A stretch of DNA of 11,688 nucleotides from Puniceicoccaceae bacterium (GCA_003567255.1 PWZW01000068.1:1-11688); one strand, 5' to 3'. Positions 1 through 6,312 are shown, numbered from the stretch's first letter. Notes: generated from the letters alone by a model not told the origin. Made by a program: numbers and translations.

Positions 1-365
1 ACGAGATGCCTGCAAATGGTGGACAAATGAGACGTGTACCCACCAATATCAGCGGCTATTGTGCAGAGCCTCACTGGAATCCCCGTGACGAAAATCTAAT
101 TGCATTCACAGCGGCCGTTGCGGGAGGGTTTCAAATTGCGGTGTACGACGCGCAGAGGGGTGAGAGCCGTTTCGTCACGCAAGTGCGCGATGCCGCAGTC
201 GAGCCTCATTGGCTAAACGATGGACGGCATTTAATCTTTACGGAGCGCCGCGACGGGACGAAGCGCTTGATCCTCCTTGATACGGTCACAGGAAAAACAT
301 CTGCGCTGCACGCTCCGGCCTTTGGGGATGCGTCTCAGGCCTCTGCGGTGTATCCGAGGCGCTAA
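1..365 (+). CDS. tolB: TolB-like beta-propeller protein, C-terminal fragment
   Basis: Only the last 120 or so residues lie in the window; the reading frame is open to the left edge, so the ATG at position 6 need not be a start. Two propeller blades are visible, each opening with an EPHW motif: EPHWNPRDENLIAFTA followed by a strand ending IAVYDAQRGE, then EPHWLNDGRHLIFTER followed by LILLDTVTG. This repeat pattern is that of the TolB/WD40-like family. TolB is a periplasmic protein of the Tol-Pal envelope system that keeps the outer membrane attached during division. The C-terminus reaches a TAA at 363-365 after an Ala/Ser-rich tail. The next gene is a nucleotidyltransferase, not pal. Another TolB-like propeller protein (for example a peptidase-associated one) cannot be excluded without the N-terminal domain. 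Confidence 0.75.
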   Translation, partial: EMPANGGQMRRVPTNISGYCAEPHWNPRDENLIAFTAAVAGGFQIAVYDAQRGESRFVTQVRDAAVEPHWLNDGRHLIFTERRDGTKRLILLDTVTGKTSALHAPAFGDASQASAVYPRR

Positions 366-380
366 AGCGAGGGGCTTTTT
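364..380 (+). terminator. weak candidate intrinsic terminator after tolB
   Basis: A 5-bp stem, AAAGC (364-368) with GCTTT (374-378) around a GAGGG loop, runs directly into a short T run (376-380). It overlaps the tolB stop codon. The stem is short and AT-rich, so termination would be partial at best, and the nucleotidyltransferase gene starting about 20 bp later may be cotranscribed. Confidence 0.3.
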
Positions 381-401
381 AACGCTGACGGTTGAGTGGT
401 T

Positions 402-1325
402 ATGATCGAAATGGAGCCGTCAACTTCCGCGCCTACCTTGGTTGTTTTGGCGGCAGGCATGGGTGCTCGCTATGGTGGTCTCAAGCAGCTTGAGGCGGTG
501 GGGCCCGCAGGTGAAGTGATTTTGGATTTTTCTGTAAGGGATGCGATCGCTGCCGGGTTTGGGAAAATCGTGTTTGTGATCCGTCGTGAGTTTGCAGACG
601 CATTTTCGGAGCGGGTGGTGTCCCGTTATCAAAGCCGGATTTGCACAGCGGTTTGCTTTCAGGAGCTTGATGATTTGCCGGGGGGGGTGAAAACTCCCGA
701 AGGCAGGAGTAAACCTTGGGGAACCGCCCATGCGGTATATGCCGCAAGAAAGGCTTTGAGCGGACCTTTTGCGGTGATCAATGCGGATGATTTTTATGGG
801 CGGGGAGCATTCGTGAGCATAGCACGCATGATCTCCACCTTTGACTCTCAGGAGCCACGCCTTGGACTCGTAGCCTACCGTCTAGATCGCACACTCTCTG
901 AGAACGGTGGGGTCAACCGTGGAATCTGCCGAGTGGACCAAGGGGAGTTAAAAGGAATTTCAGAGCACCTGGATATTCGACCCGAAGCAGATGGTCGGAT
1001 TACTGGAATACATCCAGACGGGAAGCGCATCGCCCTTGAGCGCGATAGCTTGGTTTCGATGAATTTTTGGGGCTTCAATCTCAAATTTCTCGAAGTGATT
1101 GAAGAGGAATTTAAGCGTTTTTTGAAAACTCAACGGCTCACTCTCAAGGCGGAATGCTACTTACCTCATGTGGTCGATCAGCATTTAGCCAGCACCGTAT
1201 CCGCGAGTTGCTCGGTGATGGTCACCGAGGAAAACTGGTTTGGCGTAACCTACCCCGCAGATCGGGCTAAAGTAGTATCCGCGTTGCAAACCCTGATCGA
1301 TCAGGGGCAGTATCCGGTAATCTAG
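402..1325 (+). CDS. MobA/GlmU-like nucleotidyltransferase
   Basis: The protein (about 307 aa) opens with LVVLAAGMGARYGGLKQ, the glycine-rich nucleotide-binding signature of NTP-transferase (GT-A-like) enzymes that couple NTP to a sugar phosphate or similar acceptor. A second family motif, VINADDFYG, carries the acidic residues expected to hold the metal near the middle of the domain. No left-handed beta-helix acetyltransferase domain follows, so it is a single-domain enzyme rather than a bifunctional GlmU. The acceptor cannot be named from sequence; stand-alone homologues are usually annotated simply as nucleotidyltransferase. The start is uncertain: GTG 396, ATG 402 and ATG 411 are all in frame and none has a Shine-Dalgarno motif. 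I chose 402. A run of eight G lies at 680-687 in the coding sequence. The stop is 4 bp before a partial copy of the tRNA-Glu 3' end. Confidence 0.82.
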   Translation: MIEMEPSTSAPTLVVLAAGMGARYGGLKQLEAVGPAGEVILDFSVRDAIAAGFGKIVFVIRREFADAFSERVVSRYQSRICTAVCFQELDDLPGGVKTPEGRSKPWGTAHAVYAARKALSGPFAVINADDFYGRGAFVSIARMISTFDSQEPRLGLVAYRLDRTLSENGGVNRGICRVDQGELKGISEHLDIRPEADGRITGIHPDGKRIALERDSLVSMNFWGFNLKFLEVIEEEFKRFLKTQRLTLKAECYLPHVVDQHLASTVSASCSVMVTEENWFGVTYPADRAKVVSALQTLIDQGQYPVI

Positions 1326-1329
1326 AAAG

Positions 1330-1348
1330 TGGCCTCCGGTAGGGGATT
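1330..1348 (-). repeat. partial direct copy of the tRNA-Glu 3' end
   Basis: Nineteen bases here match 1507-1525 at 18 positions (the one difference is G1338 against C1515). That stretch of the true tRNA-Glu gene covers the CCA end, the discriminator, the 3' acceptor strand and the start of the T arm. Two of the four bases before it (1326-1329) lengthen the match and three of the four are identical. The copy has the same orientation as the tRNA and lies downstream of it on the minus strand. Similarity stops after the ATT at 1346-1348, so no tRNA could fold from this copy. Placement and orientation resemble the distal attachment-site repeat left by an element integrated at a tRNA 3' end. Confidence 0.7.
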
Positions 1349-1465
1349 GGTGGCGTGGTCATCGCGGGGCGATTCAAGCAAAGCGCATCCTCTTCAAGCC
1401 ATAATGGCGGCATGTCGAAGCCTTTTTTTGACAACAGGAATTCGCATCCTAGAGGTTTTGTCACA

Positions 1466-1501
1466 CTAAAAAACCCTTCGATCATCTGAATCGAAGGGTT
1501 T
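1466..1501 (-). terminator. intrinsic terminator of tRNA-Glu
   Basis: A perfect 12-bp stem (1471-1482 with 1490-1501) encloses a 7-nt loop. On the minus strand the hairpin runs into a T tract formed by the A run at 1468-1473. It begins 6 nt past the CCA end of tRNA-Glu. On the plus strand the hairpin is followed by A residues, so it should act mainly on minus-strand transcription. Confidence 0.85.
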
Positions 1502-1506
1502 AAAAA

Positions 1507-1584
1507 TGGCCTCCCGTAGGGGATTCGAACCCCTGTCGCCGGGATGAAAACCCGGTGTCCTGGACCTGGCTAGACGAACGGGAG
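1507..1584 (-). tRNA. tRNA-Glu (anticodon UUC)
   Basis: Read on the minus strand the gene folds as a standard cloverleaf. The 7-bp acceptor stem is CTCCCGT with ACGGGAG, the D-stem is GTC/GAC, and the anticodon stem CCGGG/CCCGG carries the loop TTTTCAT, giving anticodon TTC. The T arm is AGGGG-TTCGAAT-CCCCT. The discriminator is G and the CCA tail is encoded (TGG at 1507-1509 on the plus strand). The length is 78 nt with CCA. The TTCGTCTAG start and GGACACCG segment match bacterial tRNA-Glu closely. It reads glutamate GAA/GAG codons, and charged tRNA-Glu also feeds tetrapyrrole synthesis in bacteria that use the C5 route. It lies downstream of clpP on the same strand with a 157-bp gap. I do not see a convincing promoter of its own. 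Confidence 0.96.
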
Positions 1585-1741
1585 GAAGGCGAATAAGCAT
1601 TTGAAGCTAGCTTTCAGGATTGCTTGTGCAAGCACTTTTTGGATTTTTTTATTTCAATGAATCTGCCGCAGTTTCGATAGGCGGAGGGAATGAAGAAACC
1701 TTTTTCGCTTGCAGTAATCCAGAGCGCGTTCGGCGGATAGC

Positions 1742-2332
1742 TTAGATTTTTTCGACAATCTTATCTGCCAAACCGTATTTGATAGCTTCCGGTGCGGTCA
1801 TGTAAAAGTCGCGGTCGGTATCCTTCTGGATTTTTTCCAAGGGTTGGCCGGATGCTTTGGAGAGGATTTCATTCAGCTCGTCGCGGAGACGCTCCATTTC
1901 TTGTGCTTGAATGTGGATATCCACGGCCACAGCAATCATTTGACCGCTGATTAGGGGTTGGTGGATGAGCACGCGGGAGTGAGGATAAAGGAAGCGTCGA
2001 CCTTTCTTTGCCCCGCAGAGGAGGATCGATCCCATGCTGGCGGCCATTCCGGTGACGTAAACATTGATCGGAGAAGAGATCAGCTGCATGGTGTCGTACA
2101 CGGCCATACCTGCGGTTATGGAGCCACCGGGGGTATTGATGTAGAAATCAATGTCTTTCCCGGGCTGCTCTGCTTCGAGGAAAAGGAGTTTCTCGGTGAT
2201 ATCCCGAGCAGTTTTGTCGGTTACCGCGCCCCAGAGAAAAATCTTACGCTCGTCGAGAAATTTGTCTTGGATACGCGCGCTCGCGCTCTCCTTCTTTTTT
2301 TCGTCAGAATTCTTATCGGCCATGTTTTGCAT
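1742..2332 (-). CDS. clpP: ATP-dependent Clp protease proteolytic subunit ClpP
   Basis: The product is a cytoplasmic serine peptidase whose stacked heptameric rings degrade proteins unfolded by ClpX or ClpA. The 196-aa length is normal for the family. The catalytic triad is visible: Ser99 in GMAASMGS, His124 in LIHQPL, and Asp175 in DTDRD (aligned to the E. coli triad by motif). FYINTPGGSITAGMAVYD (63-80) forms the oxyanion and substrate-strand region. The N-terminal 20 residues are polar and rich in Lys, Glu and Ser, as expected for a short propeptide or axial loop. ATG 2332 and ATG 2323 (MADK) are both possible starts; neither has a Shine-Dalgarno motif. The usual neighbours tig and clpX are absent. 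The upstream gene is rpiB, 78 bp away, and tRNA-Glu lies downstream. Its unfoldase partner must be encoded elsewhere. Confidence 0.96.
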   Translation of the reverse strand: MQNMADKNSDEKKKESASARIQDKFLDERKIFLWGAVTDKTARDITEKLLFLEAEQPGKDIDFYINTPGGSITAGMAVYDTMQLISSPINVYVTGMAASMGSILLCGAKKGRRFLYPHSRVLIHQPLISGQMIAVAVDIHIQAQEMERLRDELNEILSKASGQPLEKIQKDTDRDFYMTAPEAIKYGLADKIVEKI

Positions 2333-2410
2333 ATGTATGTGATAAAGGCGGTTTGTGCTAAAGGTGCAACCGAAAGGGTGGAAATCTTTAAGGCAAACGC
2401 AATGTGTGGC

Positions 2411-2869
2411 TTATTTGTTTTTTGGGCTGGCTTCAATCTTTTCGACCCGTTTGAGGTGTCTACCACCCTCGAAGGGGGTTTTTAAAAACACATCAACAAT
2501 CTCAAGTGTCGTGGGGATATCGACTGTTCGGGCTCCGATGGAAAGGGCATTTGCGTCGTTGTGAAGTCTCGTCATCTCCGCTGTCCAGGTGTTCCAGCAA
2601 AGGCCGCACCGGACGCCCGGCACCTTATTGGCAACGATGGCCTCACCGTTGCCGCTCCCTCCAAAAACGATGGCGAAGCGGGCCGCCCCCGAAGCAACCG
2701 CAGCGGCGGCGGGGCGCACAAAGTCCGGATAGTCGCAGGCAGTGTTGGTATCCGTACCAAAGTCGGTGATTGCATATCCGGCATCCTTGAGGTGTTGGGC
2801 GACGGCTTGTTTGTGGGCATATCCGGCATGGTCAGTGCCAAGGGCAATGGTGGGTAGCGATGAATTCAT
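2411..2869 (-). CDS. rpiB: ribose-5-phosphate isomerase B (Glu-type)
   Basis: The enzyme interconverts ribose 5-phosphate and ribulose 5-phosphate in the non-oxidative pentose phosphate pathway (RpiB/LacAB family). The 152-aa length is typical. Visible motifs are GTDHAG with Asp13-His14, CDYPD at 45-49, GGSGNGEAIVANKVPGVRC at 70-88 and RLHNDANALSIGAR at 101-114, where His103 is the expected ring-opening residue. The cysteine that acts as base in E. coli RpiB (CGTG) is glycine here. Glu76 in GSGNGE occupies the place of the catalytic glutamate known from mycobacterial RpiB. Some members of the family also act on allose 6-phosphate; the substrate cannot be fixed from sequence. The gene lies 62 bp downstream of ppx/gppA and 78 bp upstream of clpP on the same strand. 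Confidence 0.93.
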   Translation of the reverse strand: MNSSLPTIALGTDHAGYAHKQAVAQHLKDAGYAITDFGTDTNTACDYPDFVRPAAAAVASGAARFAIVFGGSGNGEAIVANKVPGVRCGLCWNTWTAEMTRLHNDANALSIGARTVDIPTTLEIVDVFLKTPFEGGRHLKRVEKIEASPKNK

Positions 2870-2931
2870 GAGAGAGCTAAAGCGGTGTCGTGTGTTTTTG
2901 GCAAGGCTTCTGTCGGGCTCACCTCCGCAAA

Positions 2932-3924
2932 TCAGATTTTTTCGACAGAAGACGCCGGGGAAGCGGAATTGAGCGATTTCAGGAGCTTTGCGGCGATGCC
3001 GAAGCGAAGGTTGTAGAAGGAATGGACGCAGCGCTCGACCCCTGCGTATTCCATTGCTGCGTTGATGGTGAATAAAGCGACTGGAAGGATATCGGCTCTT
3101 TTCGGCGGCAGGAATGGAAGCTGGACCCTTTCGGCGAGCGGCATTTTTGCGAGTCGGTGAGCCAAATCCAGAAGATCACCCCGGGTAAGCGTAGCGGCTG
3201 AAGCCTCAACGGTGTTTCCTGCCTCCCCGGCAAGGATAGCACGGGCGACGGAAAAGGCCCCTCCGGTGGCGATGAGCTGGGCGCCTTGCGTAAAGGAAAA
3301 CCCCGAAGTGCTGAGGGTTTGCAAAGAGTGTTGGTGGACATACTCAATACTTTCCGGGGACAGTGGTGCGGATGCATTATCGGTGCAGAGTTCCAGCATA
3401 CGGACGGCACCCAATTGAAGAGATACCATAGATTGCGGCTGTAAATTTTGGAAACTGATGAACTCGAAGCTTCCTCCACCGATATCCATAAGGTCAAAAG
3501 ATCTCCAATCCATACAGGCAGGATCGCAGGCGATGCCATGAGCGATGCCCTCAGCCTCTTCCGTGCCGCTAAGGATTGAGCAATCCAAGCCAGTTTTCTG
3601 TTTAATCGCGGCGATGAACTCAGGCCCATTTTGAGCATCCCGCACCATGGACGTAGCAACGAGCGCGATGTGTTTTGGTTCGCGGTTGAGTGCGCGTCGA
3701 TGGAGCTCAACGACACTTTCCAGCCCTGCTTCGAAAGCAGCTTCAGAAAGTCTTGGGACTGCCTTGCTAATGCCTTCGCTGATACGCGTTTCCAAAGTTT
3801 TGGAATCCACGACTGCTAACGGTTGCCCGCCATTTCCAGGGGCAGCGACGAGGAGTTTAATCGAGTTACTACCGAGATCAATGACTGCCACGGATGCATT
3901 TTCAGAAGTGGGCGTTTTGAACAT
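2932..3924 (-). CDS. Ppx/GppA family phosphatase (short form)
   Basis: The product belongs to the exopolyphosphatase / guanosine pentaphosphate phosphatase family in the ASKHA (actin-like ATPase) fold. Signature motifs are AVIDLGSNSIKLLV (13-26, phosphate-binding loop 1), LVATSMVRDAQNG (88-100), ILSGTEEAEGIAHG (117-130, with the conserved Glu pair), LMDIGGGSFEF (145-155, loop 2) and IATGGAFS (218-225). At 330 aa it carries only the two actin-like lobes. The C-terminal HD-like domain of E. coli Ppx is missing, as in many short homologues, so polyphosphate or pppGpp specificity cannot be told. The frame is open to 4134, but the extra 70 residues overlap the preceding gene and look non-coding; ATG 3924, 50 bp past the upstream stop, starts just before the domain. 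The protein is cytoplasmic and may link stringent response or polyphosphate pools to the neighbouring stress genes. Confidence 0.9.
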   Translation of the reverse strand: MFKTPTSENASVAVIDLGSNSIKLLVAAPGNGGQPLAVVDSKTLETRISEGISKAVPRLSEAAFEAGLESVVELHRRALNREPKHIALVATSMVRDAQNGPEFIAAIKQKTGLDCSILSGTEEAEGIAHGIACDPACMDWRSFDLMDIGGGSFEFISFQNLQPQSMVSLQLGAVRMLELCTDNASAPLSPESIEYVHQHSLQTLSTSGFSFTQGAQLIATGGAFSVARAILAGEAGNTVEASAATLTRGDLLDLAHRLAKMPLAERVQLPFLPPKRADILPVALFTINAAMEYAGVERCVHSFYNLRFGIAAKLLKSLNSASPASSVEKI

Positions 3925-3974
3925 AGCACTAAGATGCGAAAGGGAATGACCGTTTTGAGGCGAGGGAAAAATCT

Positions 3975-4781
3975 CTACCAAAGGCTTTCTCCCGTCCACT
4001 GTTTGAGCGCCTGTGCGGAAGGGAACTGAAGTTCGGGATAAAAATGCAGCTTGGTCGATGCCTCTATCTGGGCGATTGAGGTGAAGAACGACGGAAGCTC
4101 GGCATGGGGATCGTGGTTTAGCGGAAAATGCCAAGCGAGGGCCCGTAGTTCGCCCTCTCTATTTAAATCGGTGAGGATGAGGAAAGTTCCCGCCCCCAGG
4201 GGTGTACTTGCGTGAGTCTTTCCGGCAAAAAACCAAACCGGAGGAAAGCGCGCGGCATAATTTTGATGAAAGCGCTCCCATATTTTTAAGGGAGCACCGG
4301 AACCGGCCGTTGAGAGCACTTGAGGCAGCGGCGGGATTGCTGCGGCCTCGGTCAAGATAAGGCCGAAACAGACCGTCTCGCCTGACGGATCGCGCAAAAG
4401 AGCGGACCCCTGGTCGATCGCCATGGACCGGAGGGACAGCCCCACGGAAGAAACTGGTTTTCCGCCGATCCATGGGCCTTGGGGAATCAGCTCACCACCA
4501 TCGACGACGAGCCCTGAAGCGTAAGGCAATGCGTCGAGCACCCTCCCGCGGAGAGGTCCGACGGCCCCATCTGCCCCGCTGGTTGGCAGGGAGCGAACGA
4601 TTTCCGCGACCTGTTCCTCCAGTTGTTGTCGTTGCTCAACGGGCAAGTGGGGATAAAGAAAATAGCCCCCGATTACGAGCATCGCCACAAATAGAAAGCT
4701 AAACCCGATGCATTTTAAAAACGCGGACAGGCATCCCCCGTGACAGTTGCCCAAGCTTGGCCGATGGTGGTGGACGTTCAT
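3975..4781 (-). CDS. membrane-anchored protein resembling a degenerate NUC1-type endonuclease
   Basis: The protein has 268 aa. A hydrophobic segment at about 22-42 follows a His/Cys-bearing N-terminus, so it is probably anchored in the inner membrane with the rest outside the cytoplasm. The body reads like the DNA/RNA non-specific endonuclease (NUC1/EndoG) family. YASGLVVDGGELIP (87-100) matches the family's Y-x-G-x-DRGHLxP block. Residues 166-185 resemble the helix and strand before the family's 'TGP' turn. RALAWHFP (213-220) and FFTSIAQIEASTKLHFYPEL (232-251) match the C-terminal ALAFxxPN and S-x-x-E-I-E-x-x-T-G-L-x-F-x-P-x-L blocks. However, the catalytic His of DRGH is Glu97 and the Arg is Gly95, and I find no clear Asn metal ligand. 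I infer a non-catalytic relative, perhaps a binding protein. This is my own motif reading, with no family search behind it. It sits 29 bp after msrA and 50 bp before ppx. The gene is certain; the family is not. Confidence 0.8.
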   Translation of the reverse strand: MNVHHHRPSLGNCHGGCLSAFLKCIGFSFLFVAMLVIGGYFLYPHLPVEQRQQLEEQVAEIVRSLPTSGADGAVGPLRGRVLDALPYASGLVVDGGELIPQGPWIGGKPVSSVGLSLRSMAIDQGSALLRDPSGETVCFGLILTEAAAIPPLPQVLSTAGSGAPLKIWERFHQNYAARFPPVWFFAGKTHASTPLGAGTFLILTDLNREGELRALAWHFPLNHDPHAELPSFFTSIAQIEASTKLHFYPELQFPSAQALKQWTGESLW

Positions 4782-4810
4782 GGACCCAGAGCAAAAGCCC
4801 TTGGCCGCAT

Positions 4811-5437
4811 TTATTCAAGACCGAGCTTTTCCAGTTTGGGCTGGATAACAAATTGGCAGTAGCCGGCATCAGGATTTTTTCTGAAATAGTCCTGATGGTA
4901 ATCCTCCGCCATGTAAAAGACACCTGCTTCGCTGATCTCTGTAACGATAGGACTATCGAAATCAGCTTGTGCCGCCGCCTTCGAAGCCTCCGCCAGCGTT
5001 TTTTGTTCGGCGTTGTGGTAAAAGATTGCGGATCGGTACTGAGTTCCGACATCGGCCCCCTGACGGTTTAGGGTGGTGGGGTTATGCGACTTCCACAGCC
5101 AATCGAGCAGGGTCTCGTAGGAGACTTGCTCTGGATCGTAAGCGATGCGGACGACTTCAGCATGGCCCGTCTGTCCAGTGGAGATTTGCCGGTAGGTAGG
5201 ATTTTCGAGGGATCCGCCGGTGTATCCCGAATCGACCCTGAAGACACCGTCGATACTTTCGAAGACAGCTTCGACACACCAAAAGCAGCCCGCCCCGAAG
5301 GTGGCAATTTCGTGAGGAGTTTGAGCGAGGATTTCTTTAGGCATATCGGTACTTTCGTAGGTTGAGGCCGATGAACTACCGCAACCCGAAGTGGTAAACA
5401 AAGTGACCAGCAGGGAAGTAATGACGGGTAATCTCAT
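4811..5437 (-). CDS. msrA: peptide methionine sulfoxide reductase MsrA, predicted lipoprotein
   Basis: The enzyme reduces the S-epimer of methionine sulfoxide in oxidised proteins. The family block GCFWC lies at residues 50-54 (catalytic Cys51), followed by SGYTGG, the HAEVVRIAYDP strand and HNPTTLNRQGADVGTQYRS, which are all strongly conserved. The tail YCQFVIQPKLEK carries Cys194, a likely resolving cysteine. Unlike ordinary cytoplasmic MsrA, it begins with a hydrophobic signal peptide ending in TSGC (Cys19), a lipobox-like site with Thr where Leu is common. The mature protein should therefore be a lipid-anchored enzyme in the periplasm or membrane. The length is 208 aa from ATG 5437; a GTG directly before it at 5440 is also in frame. 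It is the first gene of the minus-strand block and divergent from the site-2 protease. Confidence 0.94.
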   Translation of the reverse strand: MRLPVITSLLVTLFTTSGCGSSSASTYESTDMPKEILAQTPHEIATFGAGCFWCVEAVFESIDGVFRVDSGYTGGSLENPTYRQISTGQTGHAEVVRIAYDPEQVSYETLLDWLWKSHNPTTLNRQGADVGTQYRSAIFYHNAEQKTLAEASKAAAQADFDSPIVTEISEAGVFYMAEDYHQDYFRKNPDAGYCQFVIQPKLEKLGLE

Positions 5438-5673
5438 CACTTAAGCTTATGGAATTTGGCGAAGGGTCAACCCTCGGCTATGGATTCATACCAGAGTATG
5501 CTTGTTGCTTTGGAAGGCGAAAACAGCATCGAAAATGTTCAGCAAGGTAGCAAAGGCTGGCCTCGGGAAGAAGCGAGTACGTTGTGCGCTTGACCCATTG
5601 CCCTCAAGAGGGATGCTGATGCCGTATCTGTTTAAGCGGGAGTCTCCTGCACGAACCTTTGCCTTTCTAAGTT
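5438..5673. other. divergent intergenic region between msrA and the site-2 protease gene
   Basis: The 236 bp should hold the promoters for both directions. On the minus strand a TTGACC lies about 30 nt upstream of the msrA start, inside an inverted repeat AGGGT-CA-ACCCT, but no good -10 follows. On the plus strand another TTGACC at 5590-5595 is likewise without a convincing -10 box and is followed by the small palindrome CCCTC-AA-GAGGG (5601-5612). An open frame from 5502 overlaps the protease in another frame and shows no family features, so I do not call it a gene. Confidence 0.4.
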
Positions 5674-6312
5674 ATGCTATCTTTTCAATTATTTGGAATC
5701 CCGGTGCGGATAGAGCCTTTTTTTTGGCTTACCATGGGTTTTATTGGATTGCTTGTCGTGGGTGGCGATCCCGGTCAGTTCCCCATGATTCTGGTCTTTA
5801 TTTTGGCCGGCTTTTTGTCGATCCTCATCCATGAGCTTGGGCATGCGGTCATGATTCGGAAGTTTGGTTTGCCGACCTCGATTACGCTAATTGCGTTTGG
5901 CGGTTTCGCGAGTTATCCGTCGGGAGTTTTGAATCGGAAGCAGTCGTTTCTAGTCACCGCTGCGGGGCCCGGGATTCAGCTACTATTTGGCATTCTCGTA
6001 TTGATGTTGCTGCCATACTCCCCGATTCCCCGCGAATCGCTTTTGTATCTATGTGGCCAATACTTTATGCTAGTGAGTATTTTTTGGGCATGCTTAAATT
6101 GTCTACCAATCTATCCGATGGACGGTGGTCAAATGCTCGCGGCGGTGCTCGGTCCAAAGCGCGAGCGCTTCGTTTATCTGACCGGGTTTCTCATTGCGAT
6201 TTTGATTGGTGCTGTGGGCTTCGTAAGCCTCGGAGCTATTCTGCTTCCCATTTTTATGGGCTTTTTTGCCTGGAAAAATTGGCAGGATTATCAGGCGCAC
6301 AGCGGGCGTTAG
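5674..6312 (+). CDS. minimal site-2 protease-type (M50) membrane metalloprotease
   Basis: The product is an intramembrane zinc metalloprotease of the M50 family, the group that cleaves membrane-bound regulators such as anti-sigma factors. HELGH (53-57) lies in a hydrophobic segment and supplies two zinc ligands and the catalytic Glu54. NCLPIYPMDGG (142-152) is the second family motif, with Asp150 as the third ligand. Hydrophobic stretches at about 16-31, 37-60, 92-114, 122-142 and 165-199 give five or six membrane segments. With 212 aa it is a bare core: no PDZ and no CBS domain. An in-frame TAA at 5668-5670 forces the start to 5674 or later. A run of eight T (5718-5725) lies within codons 15-18. 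Its stop overlaps the stop of the convergent lipoate-ligase-like gene by 4 bp. The substrate is unknown and no sigma/anti-sigma pair is nearby. Confidence 0.9.
   Translation: MLSFQLFGIPVRIEPFFWLTMGFIGLLVVGGDPGQFPMILVFILAGFLSILIHELGHAVMIRKFGLPTSITLIAFGGFASYPSGVLNRKQSFLVTAAGPGIQLLFGILVLMLLPYSPIPRESLLYLCGQYFMLVSIFWACLNCLPIYPMDGGQMLAAVLGPKRERFVYLTGFLIAILIGAVGFVSLGAILLPIFMGFFAWKNWQDYQAHSGR

Noticed and set aside
1373..1450. Short repeats (TTCAAGC twice, CGCATCCT twice) and a TTGACA at 1428 in the interval between the tRNA copies
   Set aside because: Seven- and eight-base repeats are expected by chance in such a span, and no -10 box lies at a suitable distance from TTGACA.
1601..1647. Hairpin TGCTT-GTGC-AAGCA (1621-1634) followed by T runs, and the palindrome AAGCTAGCTT (1604-1613), between tRNA-Glu and clpP
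   Set aside because: The stem is only 5 bp and the T runs face the plus strand, where no gene ends. A role in stopping antisense transcription is possible but not supported enough for a feature.
1742..2945. The same 14 bases (AGATTTTTTCGACA) at the 3' ends of clpP and ppx
   Set aside because: Both stretches encode the same VEKI-stop ending in coding frame. The match is short and probably coincidence rather than a shared regulatory element.
3925..4134. 70-residue N-terminal extension of the Ppx/GppA frame
   Set aside because: It would overlap the preceding gene by 160 bp, has no domain character, and the phosphatase domain starts directly after ATG 3924.
5718..5725. Run of eight T near the start of the site-2 protease gene
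   Set aside because: It encodes Phe-Phe in a membrane segment, and T runs are common there. There is no sign of a frame problem.
5502..5834. 110-codon open frame on the plus strand upstream of and overlapping the site-2 protease
   Set aside because: Its second half is the protease gene read in another frame, and the first half shows no family motif or ribosome site. The protease motifs make the other frame the real one.
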